Of a stretch of DNA of 64,000 nucleotides, positions 10,840 to 20,877 are shown piece by piece. Source of the stretch: Gentiana macrophylla (Eukaryota > Streptophyta > Magnoliopsida > Gentianales > Gentianaceae); the NCBI GenBank assembly GCA_026214975.1, contig CM047806.1, forward strand, positions 7,105,822-7,169,821. The letters are read 5' to 3'. The notes beneath the pieces are model-generated. The model was not told the DNA's origin. It ran no database searches and was given only the letters and a program-made list of their open reading frames with translations. Made by a program: the position numbers and the translations under genes. Numbering within the stretch: position 1 is the first letter of the stretch; each line of letters starts with the position of its first letter.

Positions 10840-11400
10840 ATCATAATCAATGAACCGAGTGTGTTTATGTGGTAATTTGTTATGACAGTATTACTACTCT
10901 TTTCACTATCCTAGACAGGTGGTTCCAGGTCTACTAATGTGTAAGAGCATAGAGGTGTAAAACGAGTCAAGCCGTTCACGAACATGTCAACACTCGACTC
11001 GCAAAATGTTCGCTCGAATATGATTTAATCGAACTCGTTGCAATTCATTAACGAGCCAAACTCGAGCACTTGAAAGCCCGACTTCACATGTTCACAAGCT
11101 TTATCGATCGAGCATTATTATATTATATTAAATGTACATATATATATTCTTCATATTATTTCGACGAGCCAAACTCTAACACTTTTTTTTACGAAGAAAG
11201 AGACTAAACTCAAGCACTTAAAAACTTAACATTTATTCGAGTTGCTTGAGCTCTAGTTTGAGATTGAAAGTTCTTAAAATTTTATCAAGCATATTCGAGC
11301 CAAACTCAAGTATAATTTAAATTTAATCGAACCGATCTCAAACAAATTTTTTTGTACGAACAAACTCAATCCGAGGTCGAGCATACTGTTTCGAGTAGTT
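10840..11400. repeat. Dispersed repeat shared with F-box 3' flanks
   Basis: TTCACTATCCTAGACAGG, a GGTTCCAGGTCT word and AGAGGTGTAAAACGAGTCAA recur downstream of F-box A1 (27.65-28.1 kb) and A2 (37.0-37.55 kb). The part from 10950 on is rich in CGAGCC and CTCGAG words. I infer a hAT-type MITE plus shared flank. Confidence 0.6.
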
Positions 11401-11401
11401 A

Positions 11402-11986
11402 ATGTTGGAAAAAATTAGTACTTAGGATATTGACGGATTATAAATATCTCCAAGGCACGTAACAAACGATGTCGTTTAAGAGATGTTTCGTCCAACACGA
11501 TTTGTCACTTAAGGATCAAACGAAAATCTCTCTCAGGATACAATGGAAGGCGTTTGATTCAAACAGTGACTTATTTGAATCAAACCCGAGGACATTCAAA
11601 GTTTTGTTCTGATGATGTTGTTACTTCGTAGTGAATTCGTTTGCATGCCTGTGCCTTTTATAGGCTGAAAATACCTCATTCACAAAGTGAGGCACTTCTA
11701 CGCGAAAAGGCAATGCTCGTATCTGTTCGGCCAAACAATGCAACTTGTGGCTTCATGAGATGTATCCATTCGCGGATTCATGAATCTAAATAGATGCATG
11801 AATTCGAACTGATGCAAACTCTGAAAATGCATTAATCAGGTCAAACCCCGTTTCGTCGTGATAACATAAATTCGTACGGCAACTCTAATGCAAACGACAA
11901 TTAAAATATTTATTTATGAAAAAATATCTAACGGTTACTTGACACTCAGATAAGGATATGTCCCTTTTGAAGAAAGGTAAGGTGGT

Positions 11987-11989
<3 letters not shown>
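11402..11989. other. Non-coding stretch, possible LTR remnant
   Basis: It begins with TGTTGGAAAAAATTAGTAC, an LTR-like TG start, and includes a palindrome CCTCATTCACAAAGTGAGG. No partner LTR or coding domain was found, so this is only a possibility. Confidence 0.25.

Positions 11990-12024
<35 letters not shown>
11990..12024. repeat. (TA)n microsatellite, left flank of Helitron 1
   Basis: Seventeen TA units end exactly at the CTAG terminus of Helitron 1; the same repeat resumes at 20270. The two blocks look like one microsatellite split by the insertion. Confidence 0.9.
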
Positions 12025-12025
<1 letters not shown>

Positions 12026-12051
12026 TAGCAGGAAATCCGTGCCATGCACGG
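12025..12051 (-). other. Helitron 1 3' terminus (hairpin and CTAG)
   Basis: On the plus strand: CTAG, then eight bases, then CCGTGC, CAT, GCACGG (12037-12051). In reverse complement this is the hairpin-spacer-CTAG-T arrangement of Helitron 3' ends. Confidence 0.82.
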
Positions 12052-12862
12052 AAAGACATACATTCAAAGGGAAAAAAATCTAAACAAATCTATTTTCACA
12101 ATTTCAACAAAGAACCGGACCACATCTAAACAATCTTAAAGGCTACGTTATTCCAAAAAAAAAATTGCATATACATTTTTTCATCTGTTGGCAGAAATGC
12201 ACTACTTTGCAATGTATCTACACGTCTACTTTGCCCATACAACAGTAAAATAATTAACTACCAGAAATGAAATAAAAATATAGATGGTATAGACTATAAG
12301 CATCCCTAGATACACATCGACAACCAATTCTAGCTAGCTATGCCATTTCTTCATCTAAAAGTGTTTCAAGTCATTAGCTCAAGCAACTTGACTATAGGAC
12401 TTTGGACGAATGCAACTTTATATCATTTTATTCTCGTAACAAGTAAACCTTACTTAACTTTTTCCTAATTCCAAAATCAATAAGACATTAAATAAAATAT
12501 ATAATATCATATGTCGTACCATTTCTACTTTGCATGTAAATAAAAAGAAGATGGGATAAAAGAGGGATCATTCTCAACACAAAATTATACAAACAATTTA
12601 GAGATCTATTAGTTGAAGATAAGTACTATACACACGAAAGATAGCATTATAGCGGTAACCAAAGAACATAAATCTAAGACATTAAAAATTTGTGTATATC
12701 ATTCCCTCTAGAGCAACCATTTTGCAGACCAGTATCATGGTCTTGAACTCGTGTAACATTACAATCCAGTTGTTGCACTTCATTATCAAGTAATACGCCA
12801 GAACATCCCCAAAAAAAAGATAAATGTTACTAATCACTGTAGAGTCCTCTAGTTGATGAGGA
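12052..12862. other. Helitron 1 interior, left part; no gene seen
   Basis: AT-rich sequence with no open frame of note and no recognised gene fragment. Confidence 0.5.
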
Positions 12863-12867
12863 AGAGG
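12863..12867 (+). repeat. Target-site duplication AGAGG, left
   Basis: AGAGG directly precedes the 5' LTR and recurs at 18100-18104 directly after the 3' LTR: the 5-bp duplication expected of an LTR retrotransposon. Confidence 0.92.
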
Positions 12868-13774
12868 TGTTGGAAAATGATGGTTAGAATGGATATTTTA
12901 AAAGATATGTCATATTGGGCCTAAGTGGTGAATGGAAAGTGTTAGTAATAAAGGGAAAATTGGATAAACCAATTTATCCCACATTGGAAGGAAGGAAGGA
13001 AAAGAACCAATATATATATGATGTTGCTTTAGTGTAGTGGTAAGAATTTACCAACTTTATACACCGTTCTCTACGCGCGGGCGCAGGGGAGGGTGCAAAT
13101 CCGGATGGATTTCAGCTTGAACTTGTGTGCGAGCGCGCGTCCTGCGGACACGAATGCAACTCGATTCAAAGGCTCCCAATGAAGGTTCGGTTTTGCAACC
13201 TGAACTTTTATTTTTTTATTTGAAAATCCGATTGTCGCGGAATGATATCGTCATGTACTTTTTTTTGAAAGCGTCTTTGTGTGCAGATATCGTCTGATGA
13301 AGACCTTCCATCCGGGCCGACATCGTGGTCTGTTCCAACTCGAGCTTTAATGACATTCATTTTGAAATAATGAAAGCGAGGTCGTTTCACTTCCGTATTC
13401 CATCGATTCGGCTCTCCTCTACAGAATAAAGCCTATATAAACAGACTTCTTGATCAGTTCTTCATACCAGAAAAACTAGCAATCTGCTTCTTCTTACTTC
13501 TTTTCTACATGAAAACTAAGAGTTCACACTACAAGGTTCTTAAGCAATTGAAGGTGTTGTGCTTCCTGTCATTGCTATCCGTTCTATCCTGGGAGATTAA
13601 CGTCCTGCTGAAGCTCACGGCACACGAAGGTGAGGCGAATTAGTCTTAAGAAAGCGTGTGCAACACAGGGCTCGGATCATATATCCTTTCTGTTTTCTTT
13701 GTAATTGTAATTCGAATTTGTTGTTATTCGTTTCATTGTAATTTTCTTTCGTTTATGAACAAGATTGTCCAACA
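12868..13774 (+). repeat. 5' LTR of the Copia element
   Basis: 907 bp, TG to CA. It has a promoter-like GCCTATATAAACAGAC segment near 13430 and a GC-rich patch at 13070-13170. It matches the 3' LTR closely at both ends but poorly in 13070-13400. Confidence 0.92.
13427..13441 (+). promoter_or_regulatory. Candidate TATA box in 5' LTR
   Basis: AAAGCCTATATAAAC is followed by a C/T-rich stretch, the usual arrangement around an LTR transcription start. The same sequence is in the 3' LTR near 17748. Confidence 0.5.
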
Positions 13775-14304
13775 ATCTTAAGACTAATTCTTCCGATATT
13801 TCTTGTTCATTAACGAGAGGAAATTGAGAACGAAACAGTTTCAATAAGCTGTGTTGAATCGAAAGTGGTTCTTGTGTTGAGCAGTTTCGATCTTAATAAG
13901 CTGGTCATAACGAGTTTTGTGATTCGATTTTACGTAATTGAAGAAAGCGAATCGAGGTGTGTAAAACGCAGTGGTTTTTATTTTAAAACGGTATGATTAT
14001 TTAAAACGCAGTGATTTTAATCAAATTTGAATTTAAACGATTTATTTTAAACGAATCGCTTAAAAGCGAGCCATTTATTAAAACCGAGTTGTGTTGCCTT
14101 AAAACGAAATTTGTTTAGGGGTTTAAAGCGAACATTGGTTCAATAAAGCGAGTTTTTAACGAATCATTTGTTTAATTGAGTATAGTTCAATTAAAAATTG
14201 TTCTATAAATTGTTGAAAGGAAATTTAATCAATTTGTGTTAAATTTGAAATGTCAACCGAAGACGGCTCGAGAATGGTCTTGATGGTCGACTCGGTCTTT
14301 GGCT

Positions 14305-16609
14305 ATGGTGCAACAAGTGCCAAATCGAGGTGTTGCTCCTATGAATCGGCATGAGAGGGCCTGAAAAATTCAATGGGCTGAATTTTAAGAGATGGCAACA
14401 AAAGATGATGTTTTATCTCACAACATTGTGTCGGCAAAGTTCTGGCGAGGATCCACCAACAATAGAAGGAGCGGATCAAGATTTTCTGTTTGCCATGGAT
14501 GAATGGAAACAATCTGATTATCTTTGTAGACATTATGTAATGAATTGTTTATGTGATTCGTTGTATGATATTTATTGTGATAAAAAAGAGTGCAAAAGAA
14601 TTGTGGGAGGAAGCTATCCTTTCTAGCAATTATCTTTTAAATAAGATACCCTAAAAGAAACAAGAGAAAACTCCTTATGAACTATGGAAAGGTAAACCAC
14701 CTTCTTACAAATACTTGAAAGTGTGGGGGTGCCTTGCAAAGGTGCTCAAATACTACACCCAAAGTAGTAAAGATAGGATCAAAAGCGTTGATTGTATATT
14801 CATTGGATATGCACACAATGAAGTAGTGCTTATCGATTTCTTGTGTATAAGTCGAGATAATCTGAAATACATAAAAATACGATAATGGAATCGAGAAATG
14901 CATCATTCTTTGAGAATGTATTTCGGCTAAAACAAATGAACCTAGTTCATTAAAGCGTGTTCATGTTAGGATCACCTTCCGAACAAGTAAATGAAGAAGA
15001 GCCAAGCGAGGTTGAGCCAAGAAGAAGCAAGAGGTCGAGCGAAAAATCTTTTGGTGAAGATTTTATCATTTATATGATAGAGACAGATCCTCAAAGCTTT
15101 AAAAAGCGACAACTTCTTCTGAAGGTCCAATGTGGAAAGAAGCAATAAATAGTGAAATAGACTCTATATTGCAAAATCATACTTGGGAATTAGTTGATCT
15201 ACCTCCAGGATGTAAGCCACTAGGATCAAAATGGATCTTTAAGAGGAAAATGAAACCTGATGGATCTATTGATAAATATAAGGCCAGACTAGTAATAAAA
15301 GGTTATAGTCAAAAAGAAGGTTTTGATTATTTTGACACATATTCTCCAGTGACGAGAATAACTTCCATTAGGATGGTACTTGCTATAGCCGCGTAATTTA
15401 TAAGTACATCAAATGGATGTGAAAACCGCTTTCTTAAATGGAGATTTAGAAGAAGAAATCTACATGGAACAACCTGAGGGTTTTTCTAGTCCAGGACAAG
15501 ATAAGAAAGTGTGTAAATTGGTTAAGTCATTATATGGCTTAAAACAAGTACCAAAACAATGGCATCAAAAGTTTGATCATGTTATGCTTGAAAAAGGGTT
15601 CAAAACCAATGAATGTGATAAATGTATTTACATGAAAGAAACAAAAGATGGCTATGTCATCTTATGTCTTTATGTGGATGACATCTTTGATAGTTGGTAG
15701 TAATGATAAGATGATCAAATCTACCAAAGATATGTTAAACGCTTGATTTGAAATGAAAGATATGGGTTTAGCAGAGATGATATTGGGAATTAGAATTACA
15801 AGAAATTACGATGGTCTCATTTTGAGTCAATCTAATTATATTGATAAAATCTGGAAAAATTCAATAAAGATGACTCAAATGAAGCTAGAACTCCAATAGA
15901 TCAAAGTCGGCCTTTGTTCAAAAATAAAGGTGAGGTGTATCTCAATTAGAGTACATAAGGATCATTGGAAGTCTAATGTACTTAATGAGTTGTACTAGAC
16001 TGATATCGCTTACATTTGTTGGCAAGCTAAGTAGATATACTAGTAATCCGAGTCATGAACATTGGAAAGCTATAGTGAGGTTCTTGAGATACTTAAGATA
16101 TACTCGTAAGTATGGCCTTCACTATACAAGAGAACCAATTGTTATTGAAGGATATCTTGATGCAAATTGGATTTGATTCAAAGGATTCAAAATCCACAAG
16201 TGGTTTTGTATTCACGTTAGGCGGTGGAGCCGTGTCTTGGAAATCTTCCAAACAAACCGTGATAACCGGATCCACAATGGAATCGAGTTTGTAGCCTTAG
16301 ATAAATGTGGGGAAGGCGAATGGTTGCATCAAGTCAGAGGATATTCCTCAATGGCGGCGAGTGCCAGGAATATGTATTCATCGTGATGACCAATCAATCG
16401 ATTGGAAGAGCACAAAATATAATGTATAATGGTAAGTCTCAGCACATACGCCGAAGACATAATTCCATTAGACAACTACTCTCAGCTGATACGATTACCT
16501 TAGACTATGTTAAGTCGGAGGATAATCTTGCGGATCCGCTAACCAAAGGGTTAAATAGAGAGGTAGTTGCTAAATCATCAAGAGGAATGGGACTAAAGCC
16601 CATGGAATA
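14305..16609 (+). pseudogene. Copia gag-pol remnant
   Basis: The frame starts near ATG 14305 and shifts by 14351, where PEKFNGLNFKRWQQKMMFY marks the gag N-term. At about 14590 KELWEE of gag runs straight into the integrase C-term (TPYELWKGKPPSYKYLKVWG), so the part between has been deleted. Reverse transcriptase follows at 15130-15700 (WELVDLPPG, GSKWIFKRK, KTAFLNGDLEEE, YVDD at 15671-15682) with a TAA near 15396. RNase H is at 16130-16600 ([31 protein letters not shown]) with frameshifts. Normally one polyprotein of over 1,200 residues; here it cannot yield a working product. Confidence 0.9.
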
Positions 16610-16610
16610 A

Positions 16611-17178
16611 AACTTTTTGCGAAGGAAAACCCAACCTTGTAGATTGGAGATCCCAAGATCTTGGTTCAATGGGAAAACCTAATTGCGAAGTAAAGTCCTT
16701 TGTGGGGTAAACCTCAAGCTCATTCGAAGATGAAGAAAGCAAGTGAGATTGAACGAGGATAAGCTCATAGAAGAGCTTTTAATGATTTGTGGAAGATGAA
16801 TATTTTGAGAAATTTCTGAATTACAGAATCACCTATGTAAGAGAGAAGAGGGGCCGCTTCAAAGGGAATTGTGAGGGCGCAATTCTTAGAAACTCTTGCT
16901 GAACCAGGCAAATGTCCACGGCCAAAATGGACATAACCGCAAGAACCTATGTTGATAGGTAGATGCAGTGTGGTTGATATGTCATCATTTACATCAACGG
17001 CAGAATAGTTCAAGGACATCGCGTCTACTAGTCACCAAGAAAGTAAACATATTTAATCAAGGGAAGGTTCAAAAGGGTCACACCTACCTATCCTATGCAT
17101 TGATCTACCGCTTGAACTCTCAATTTCATTCTTAGAGCCTTTGTTAGGGTTTAAACACTATTCCATTCATGTGGGGAT
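16611..17178 (+). other. Copia 3' untranslated part and polypurine tract
   Basis: No open frame of interest. It ends in ATGTGGGGAT (17169-17178) directly before the 3' LTR, the expected place of the plus-strand primer. Confidence 0.65.
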
Positions 17179-18099
17179 TGTTGGAAAATGATGGTTAGAA
17201 TGGATATTTTAAATGATATGTCATATTGGGCCTATTGGGCCTAAGTGGTGAATGGAAAGTGTTAGTAATAAAGGGAAAATTGGATAAACCAATTTCTCCC
17301 ACATTGGAAGGAAGGAAGGAAAAGAGCCAATATATATATGATGTTGCTTTAGTGTAGTGGTAAGAATTTACCAACTTTATACACCGTTCTCTACGCGCGC
17401 AGCGCGGGGGAAGTGCAAATCGGATGGATTTCGGCTTGAACTTGTGTGCGCGCGGCGTCTCCGCGGACACGAATGCAACTTCGATTCAAAGGCTCGGTGA
17501 AGGTTCGGTTTGCAACCTGAACTTTTATTTTCGAAATAAAATCGACATCGTGCGGACATCGACATCGCATACTTTTATTTTCGAAATTTGGCGTCTGTGT
17601 GAGACATCGTCTGATGAAGACCTTCCATCCACTGCGACATCATGTATCTGTTCAATTCGAGCTTTAATGACATTCATTTCTAAATAATGAAAGTCGAGGT
17701 ACATTCCACGCCGTATTCCATCAGTTCCCAGCTCTCCTCTACAGAATAAAGCCTATATAAACAGACTTCTTGATCAGTTCTTCATACCAGAAAAACTAGC
17801 AATCTGCTTCTTCTTACTTCTTTTCTACATGAAAGCTGAGAGTTCAAACTACAAGGTTCTTAAACAATTGAAGGTGTTGTGCTTCCTGTCATTGCTATCC
17901 GTTCTATCCTGGGAGATTAACGTCCTGCTGAAGCTCACGGCACACAAAGGTGAGGGGGCGAATTAGTCTTAAGGAAACTGTGTGCAACACATGGCTCGGA
18001 TCATATATCCTTTCTGTTTTCTTTGCAATTGTAATTCGAATTTGTTGTTATTCGTTTCATTGTAATTTTTCTTTCGTTTATGAACAAGATTGTCCAACA
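17179..18099 (+). repeat. 3' LTR of the Copia element
   Basis: 921 bp, TGTTGG to CCAACA, followed by the AGAGG duplication at 18100-18104. It has an extra CTATTGGGC unit near 17231 relative to the 5' LTR and a differently arranged GC-rich block at 17395-17700. Confidence 0.92.
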
Positions 18100-18104
18100 A
18101 GAGG
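18100..18104 (+). repeat. Target-site duplication AGAGG, right
   Basis: Matches 12863-12867. Confidence 0.92.
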
Positions 18105-20250
18105 TACGTACAGTGGTGAAAATGAAAAAAAAAAAGGTTGAAAAAAAGAAGAAAAACTAACATACAACTTAACACGAATAAGTTGTTGCGAAAGTTGAAT
18201 TAAAGCAAAGCAACAATAAAAAGATGATACATGTATATCAGTATATATAAATAAAAAATAAATAAAAAAATCATATAGTCGAAGCCCTAAAGGAATTCAG
18301 TTAGTAAAATGTTGATCAAATTTATTCATTTTCAATATTCAAATTCTAGAATCACCATAGATATCCACCATCACATTACCATAAGAAACTCTGATGCAAA
18401 TGACATACTAGACCAAAATTAATTAAGATAAAAATTGTAACGATCAATTTATTCCAGCAATGTAAAAAAAAATAAAAAAAATAACCCACCAATAAAAGAA
18501 ATGTGGAATCAAAACTTTACCCTTATAGTTATTTCAGAAACGCAAAAACATAACTAAGATCAAATTGTCTTGCACTAAGAATTTTCTAAAATATTTTAAA
18601 CCAATGGACGTCATGATAATACAATGACATTGTTAAGATAGTTGAAACATATAGGAAAATGGTGATTCATGATACTTCTATATGAAGCCTTCTAACATGC
18701 ATACAAATCTTTTCACCCAAATGGTGTAGCTAGAATTGAGTGGGTTATCAAGTAAATCTCAATATTGTTACCTATCATCAAACGGTGACGATAAAAAGTA
18801 CCTTGAGTACAAAAAGTGAACCAAGTAGGTATATCTTAAAGAGAAAAAAATGAATCAACAAATCTATGAAACTTGAAATGCTCATTTGGATAATGATGTA
18901 ATAGTCCACAAGTAGAGATGCTAATTAGACCACTAAAAATCTAGGATTATAAACGCATCATTTATAAGCGTTCACAAATTTATCTCTTATCCACTTTACT
19001 TGGAAAAGAAAAAAAATGAATATCATAAGAATGACGAAAATGAACATCATAAAAATGACGTGCATAAAAAACCTCCGTTAGACACAATAATTTTTTTGTT
19101 AGAAATCTTCTTATGAAAATCAAACCCATAAAAGCCAAACCCCTAAAACTTGCATTATTCATCACCTCGGTGATTCTTATCAAACACCTTTAAAACAATT
19201 CAAAGGCTAAAATCGATAATACAATAATAAGATAGAGTACCTTTTGGACAACCATGAACATGGATCCGTAAATTATAGGAGAAGTAGAGTTGTCATCGGT
19301 AATATGTCAACGGTCAACCATTCCTAACGGTAAAATAGATATAAAAGGAAAGGGAAAAGTGAACACATGTTAAGAAATTTGATACAATTTCACACATAAA
19401 GAAGCAGTATGCTACTGCAGAATGAACTTTTCAATAAAAAATTACATAAATTATCATATAAGAGTTCATATCGGATCAAATGTCATGGAAAACAAACGTT
19501 AATGGATTTCGATCTTCCATCGTCGTAATCATCATGCTAAGCATAATAAAAAATATCGAATATAGCTAAATGTCGGTGAGAACAATATGTTTATCTGTTT
19601 CAAACAGTATATAGTGACGAAAAAACCATTTACACCACCTAATTCAAAACGGTTATCCACCACGAATTGCATCTGAAAAACCACCAACGGCGTTGAAATC
19701 TGAAAAACCACCAGAAAAATAACTTTTTAAATAAAGAAAACAATGAATCGTGAATGTGTTTACAAATTCTGCATGATGAAGTAAAGAAATTAATAAAAAA
19801 AAAATATGATGCTAAAACGTCATCAATGATCATATTTACCGTTGCTTCAAAAACAAATGATCATATCTACCCTAATGATTAACAACGTACGTCAATGTAA
19901 AAATAATGTTTAAAGAAATTGATTCAAGGTGAATATATTGGTGTTACATATATAAATATATAGTGCTTATTGTAATGTAAACACTATAAATGCTATTAAG
20001 TACAAATGATTTTCGAAATATATTTTGATTACAAATGATTTACAGGATATTATTGCATTCTAAACATTATAAATGCTATTAAGCAGAAATGATTTTTAGA
20101 ATATCTATTGATTACCAATGATTTAGGGAATATTATTTCCTTTTTCCTTTACGGTTTTTTTAGGGGATACTCTAGCTATTTTTGGGAATAGATTATTAAT
20201 TAAATGGGTAATGGAGCGGGTCAATAGATTAAAATGGGTCAATTGATTTT
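18105..20250. other. Helitron 1 interior, right part; no gene seen
   Basis: AT-rich sequence with short tandem words such as GAATGA/ATCATAA near 19015-19060, and a repeated AAATGCTATTAAG with AAATGATTT near 19988 and 20068. I recognise no captured gene fragment. Confidence 0.5.
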
Positions 20251-20266
20251 ATTTCCTCTCCTAAAT

Positions 20267-20269
<3 letters not shown>

Positions 20270-20328
<59 letters not shown>
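20270..20328. repeat. (AT)n microsatellite, right flank of Helitron 1
   Basis: About 29 AT units directly after the Helitron 5' terminus, continuing the repeat on the left flank. Confidence 0.92.
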
Positions 20329-20330
<2 letters not shown>

Positions 20331-20594
20331 CTCTCATCGTTTTGAAATAATTGAGGCAGTTGCAAAAAATACGCATATTAAGGATGTGAGTTAAATGCTT
20401 TAATTGGAATGCCAAAATGATTAAAAAAAACTTAGTTTATAATTAATGCAATGTTATATTTATTCTCTCACCCCTTAATAAATAAGGGTAGATGTAAAAA
20501 AAACACAATAAATACTGGATTGAAAACGTAACTGCCTCAGTTATTTTGAAACAATTTTTTTTCAACTGCCTCAGTTATTTTGGAACGGAGAGAG
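20331..20594. mobile_element. Stowaway-like MITE
   Basis: 264 bp between TA dinucleotides. The left end CTCTCATCGTTTTGAAATAA is the imperfect inverse of the right end TTATTTTGGAACGGAGAGAG, the typical Stowaway (Tc1/mariner) terminus. The right subterminal unit AACTGCCTCAGTTATTTTG is duplicated (20530 and 20565). Confidence 0.8.
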
Positions 20595-20596
20595 TA

Positions 20597-20860
20597 TAAT
20601 AAAGGGGAAGTTTTTGGATGCACATGCCATATGCGGGTGCACTTTGGTGGCAAACTATACACCTTTTTTTTAAAATATAATATATAAATTGTGTGGTGCA
20701 AATTTGTTTATCAGTCAATTAGGTTAATGTGGATATACCACACAAGAACTTCACATAATAAAGGCAACAGATGGTTATACTTTTACTTTGTAATTTTTAA
20801 TTTTTATTTTCCGGAAAACAAAAGATTTAATTGAATCGGAAATACAAAGGGACCGAACTA
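20597..20860. other. Short intergenic stretch
   Basis: No gene. It ends with two AAAGGGACCGAACTAA-type words, also found after the LINE at 25201-25290, marking the LINE target region. Confidence 0.5.
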
Positions 20861-20877
20861 AACAGAAGGGACCGAAC
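20861..20877 (+). repeat. Target-site duplication of LINE-A, left
   Basis: AACAGAAGGGACCGAAC occurs here and again at 25197-25213, just after the poly-A tract, as expected for target-primed reverse transcription. Confidence 0.85.

Larger units (their letters stand above)
12868..18099 (+). mobile_element. Copia LTR retrotransposon, internally deleted
   Basis: Two LTRs (12868-13774 and 17179-18099) begin TGTTGGAAAATGATGG and end GATTGTCCAACA, flanked by AGAGG on both sides. Between them are remains of a Copia polyprotein: gag start, the C-terminal edge of integrase, reverse transcriptase with YVDD, and RNase H. The Copia order (integrase before reverse transcriptase) is visible. Gag C-term, protease and the integrase core are absent, and several stops and frameshifts break the rest. 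Its matching target duplication and LTR ends show a clean insertion into Helitron 1. Confidence 0.93.
12025..20269 (-). mobile_element. Non-autonomous Helitron 1 (minus strand)
   Basis: Read on the minus strand, the element starts TCTATTTAGGAGAGG at 20269 and ends with hairpin CCGTGC-ATG-GCACGG, eight bases, then CTAG at 12025. Host A and T flank the two ends, as known for Helitrons, which move by rolling-circle transposition and insert between A and T without target duplication. Both flanks are TA microsatellite, supporting the boundaries. The interior holds no Rep/helicase domain, so it is non-autonomous. A 5.2-kb Copia element is nested at 12868-18099; without it and its duplicated 5 bp the Helitron is about 3.0 kb. 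Confidence 0.75.

Noticed and set aside
13020..13110. A genuine tRNA gene
   Set aside because: Only A- and B-box-like words are present; I could not fold a cloverleaf with acceptor and anticodon stems.
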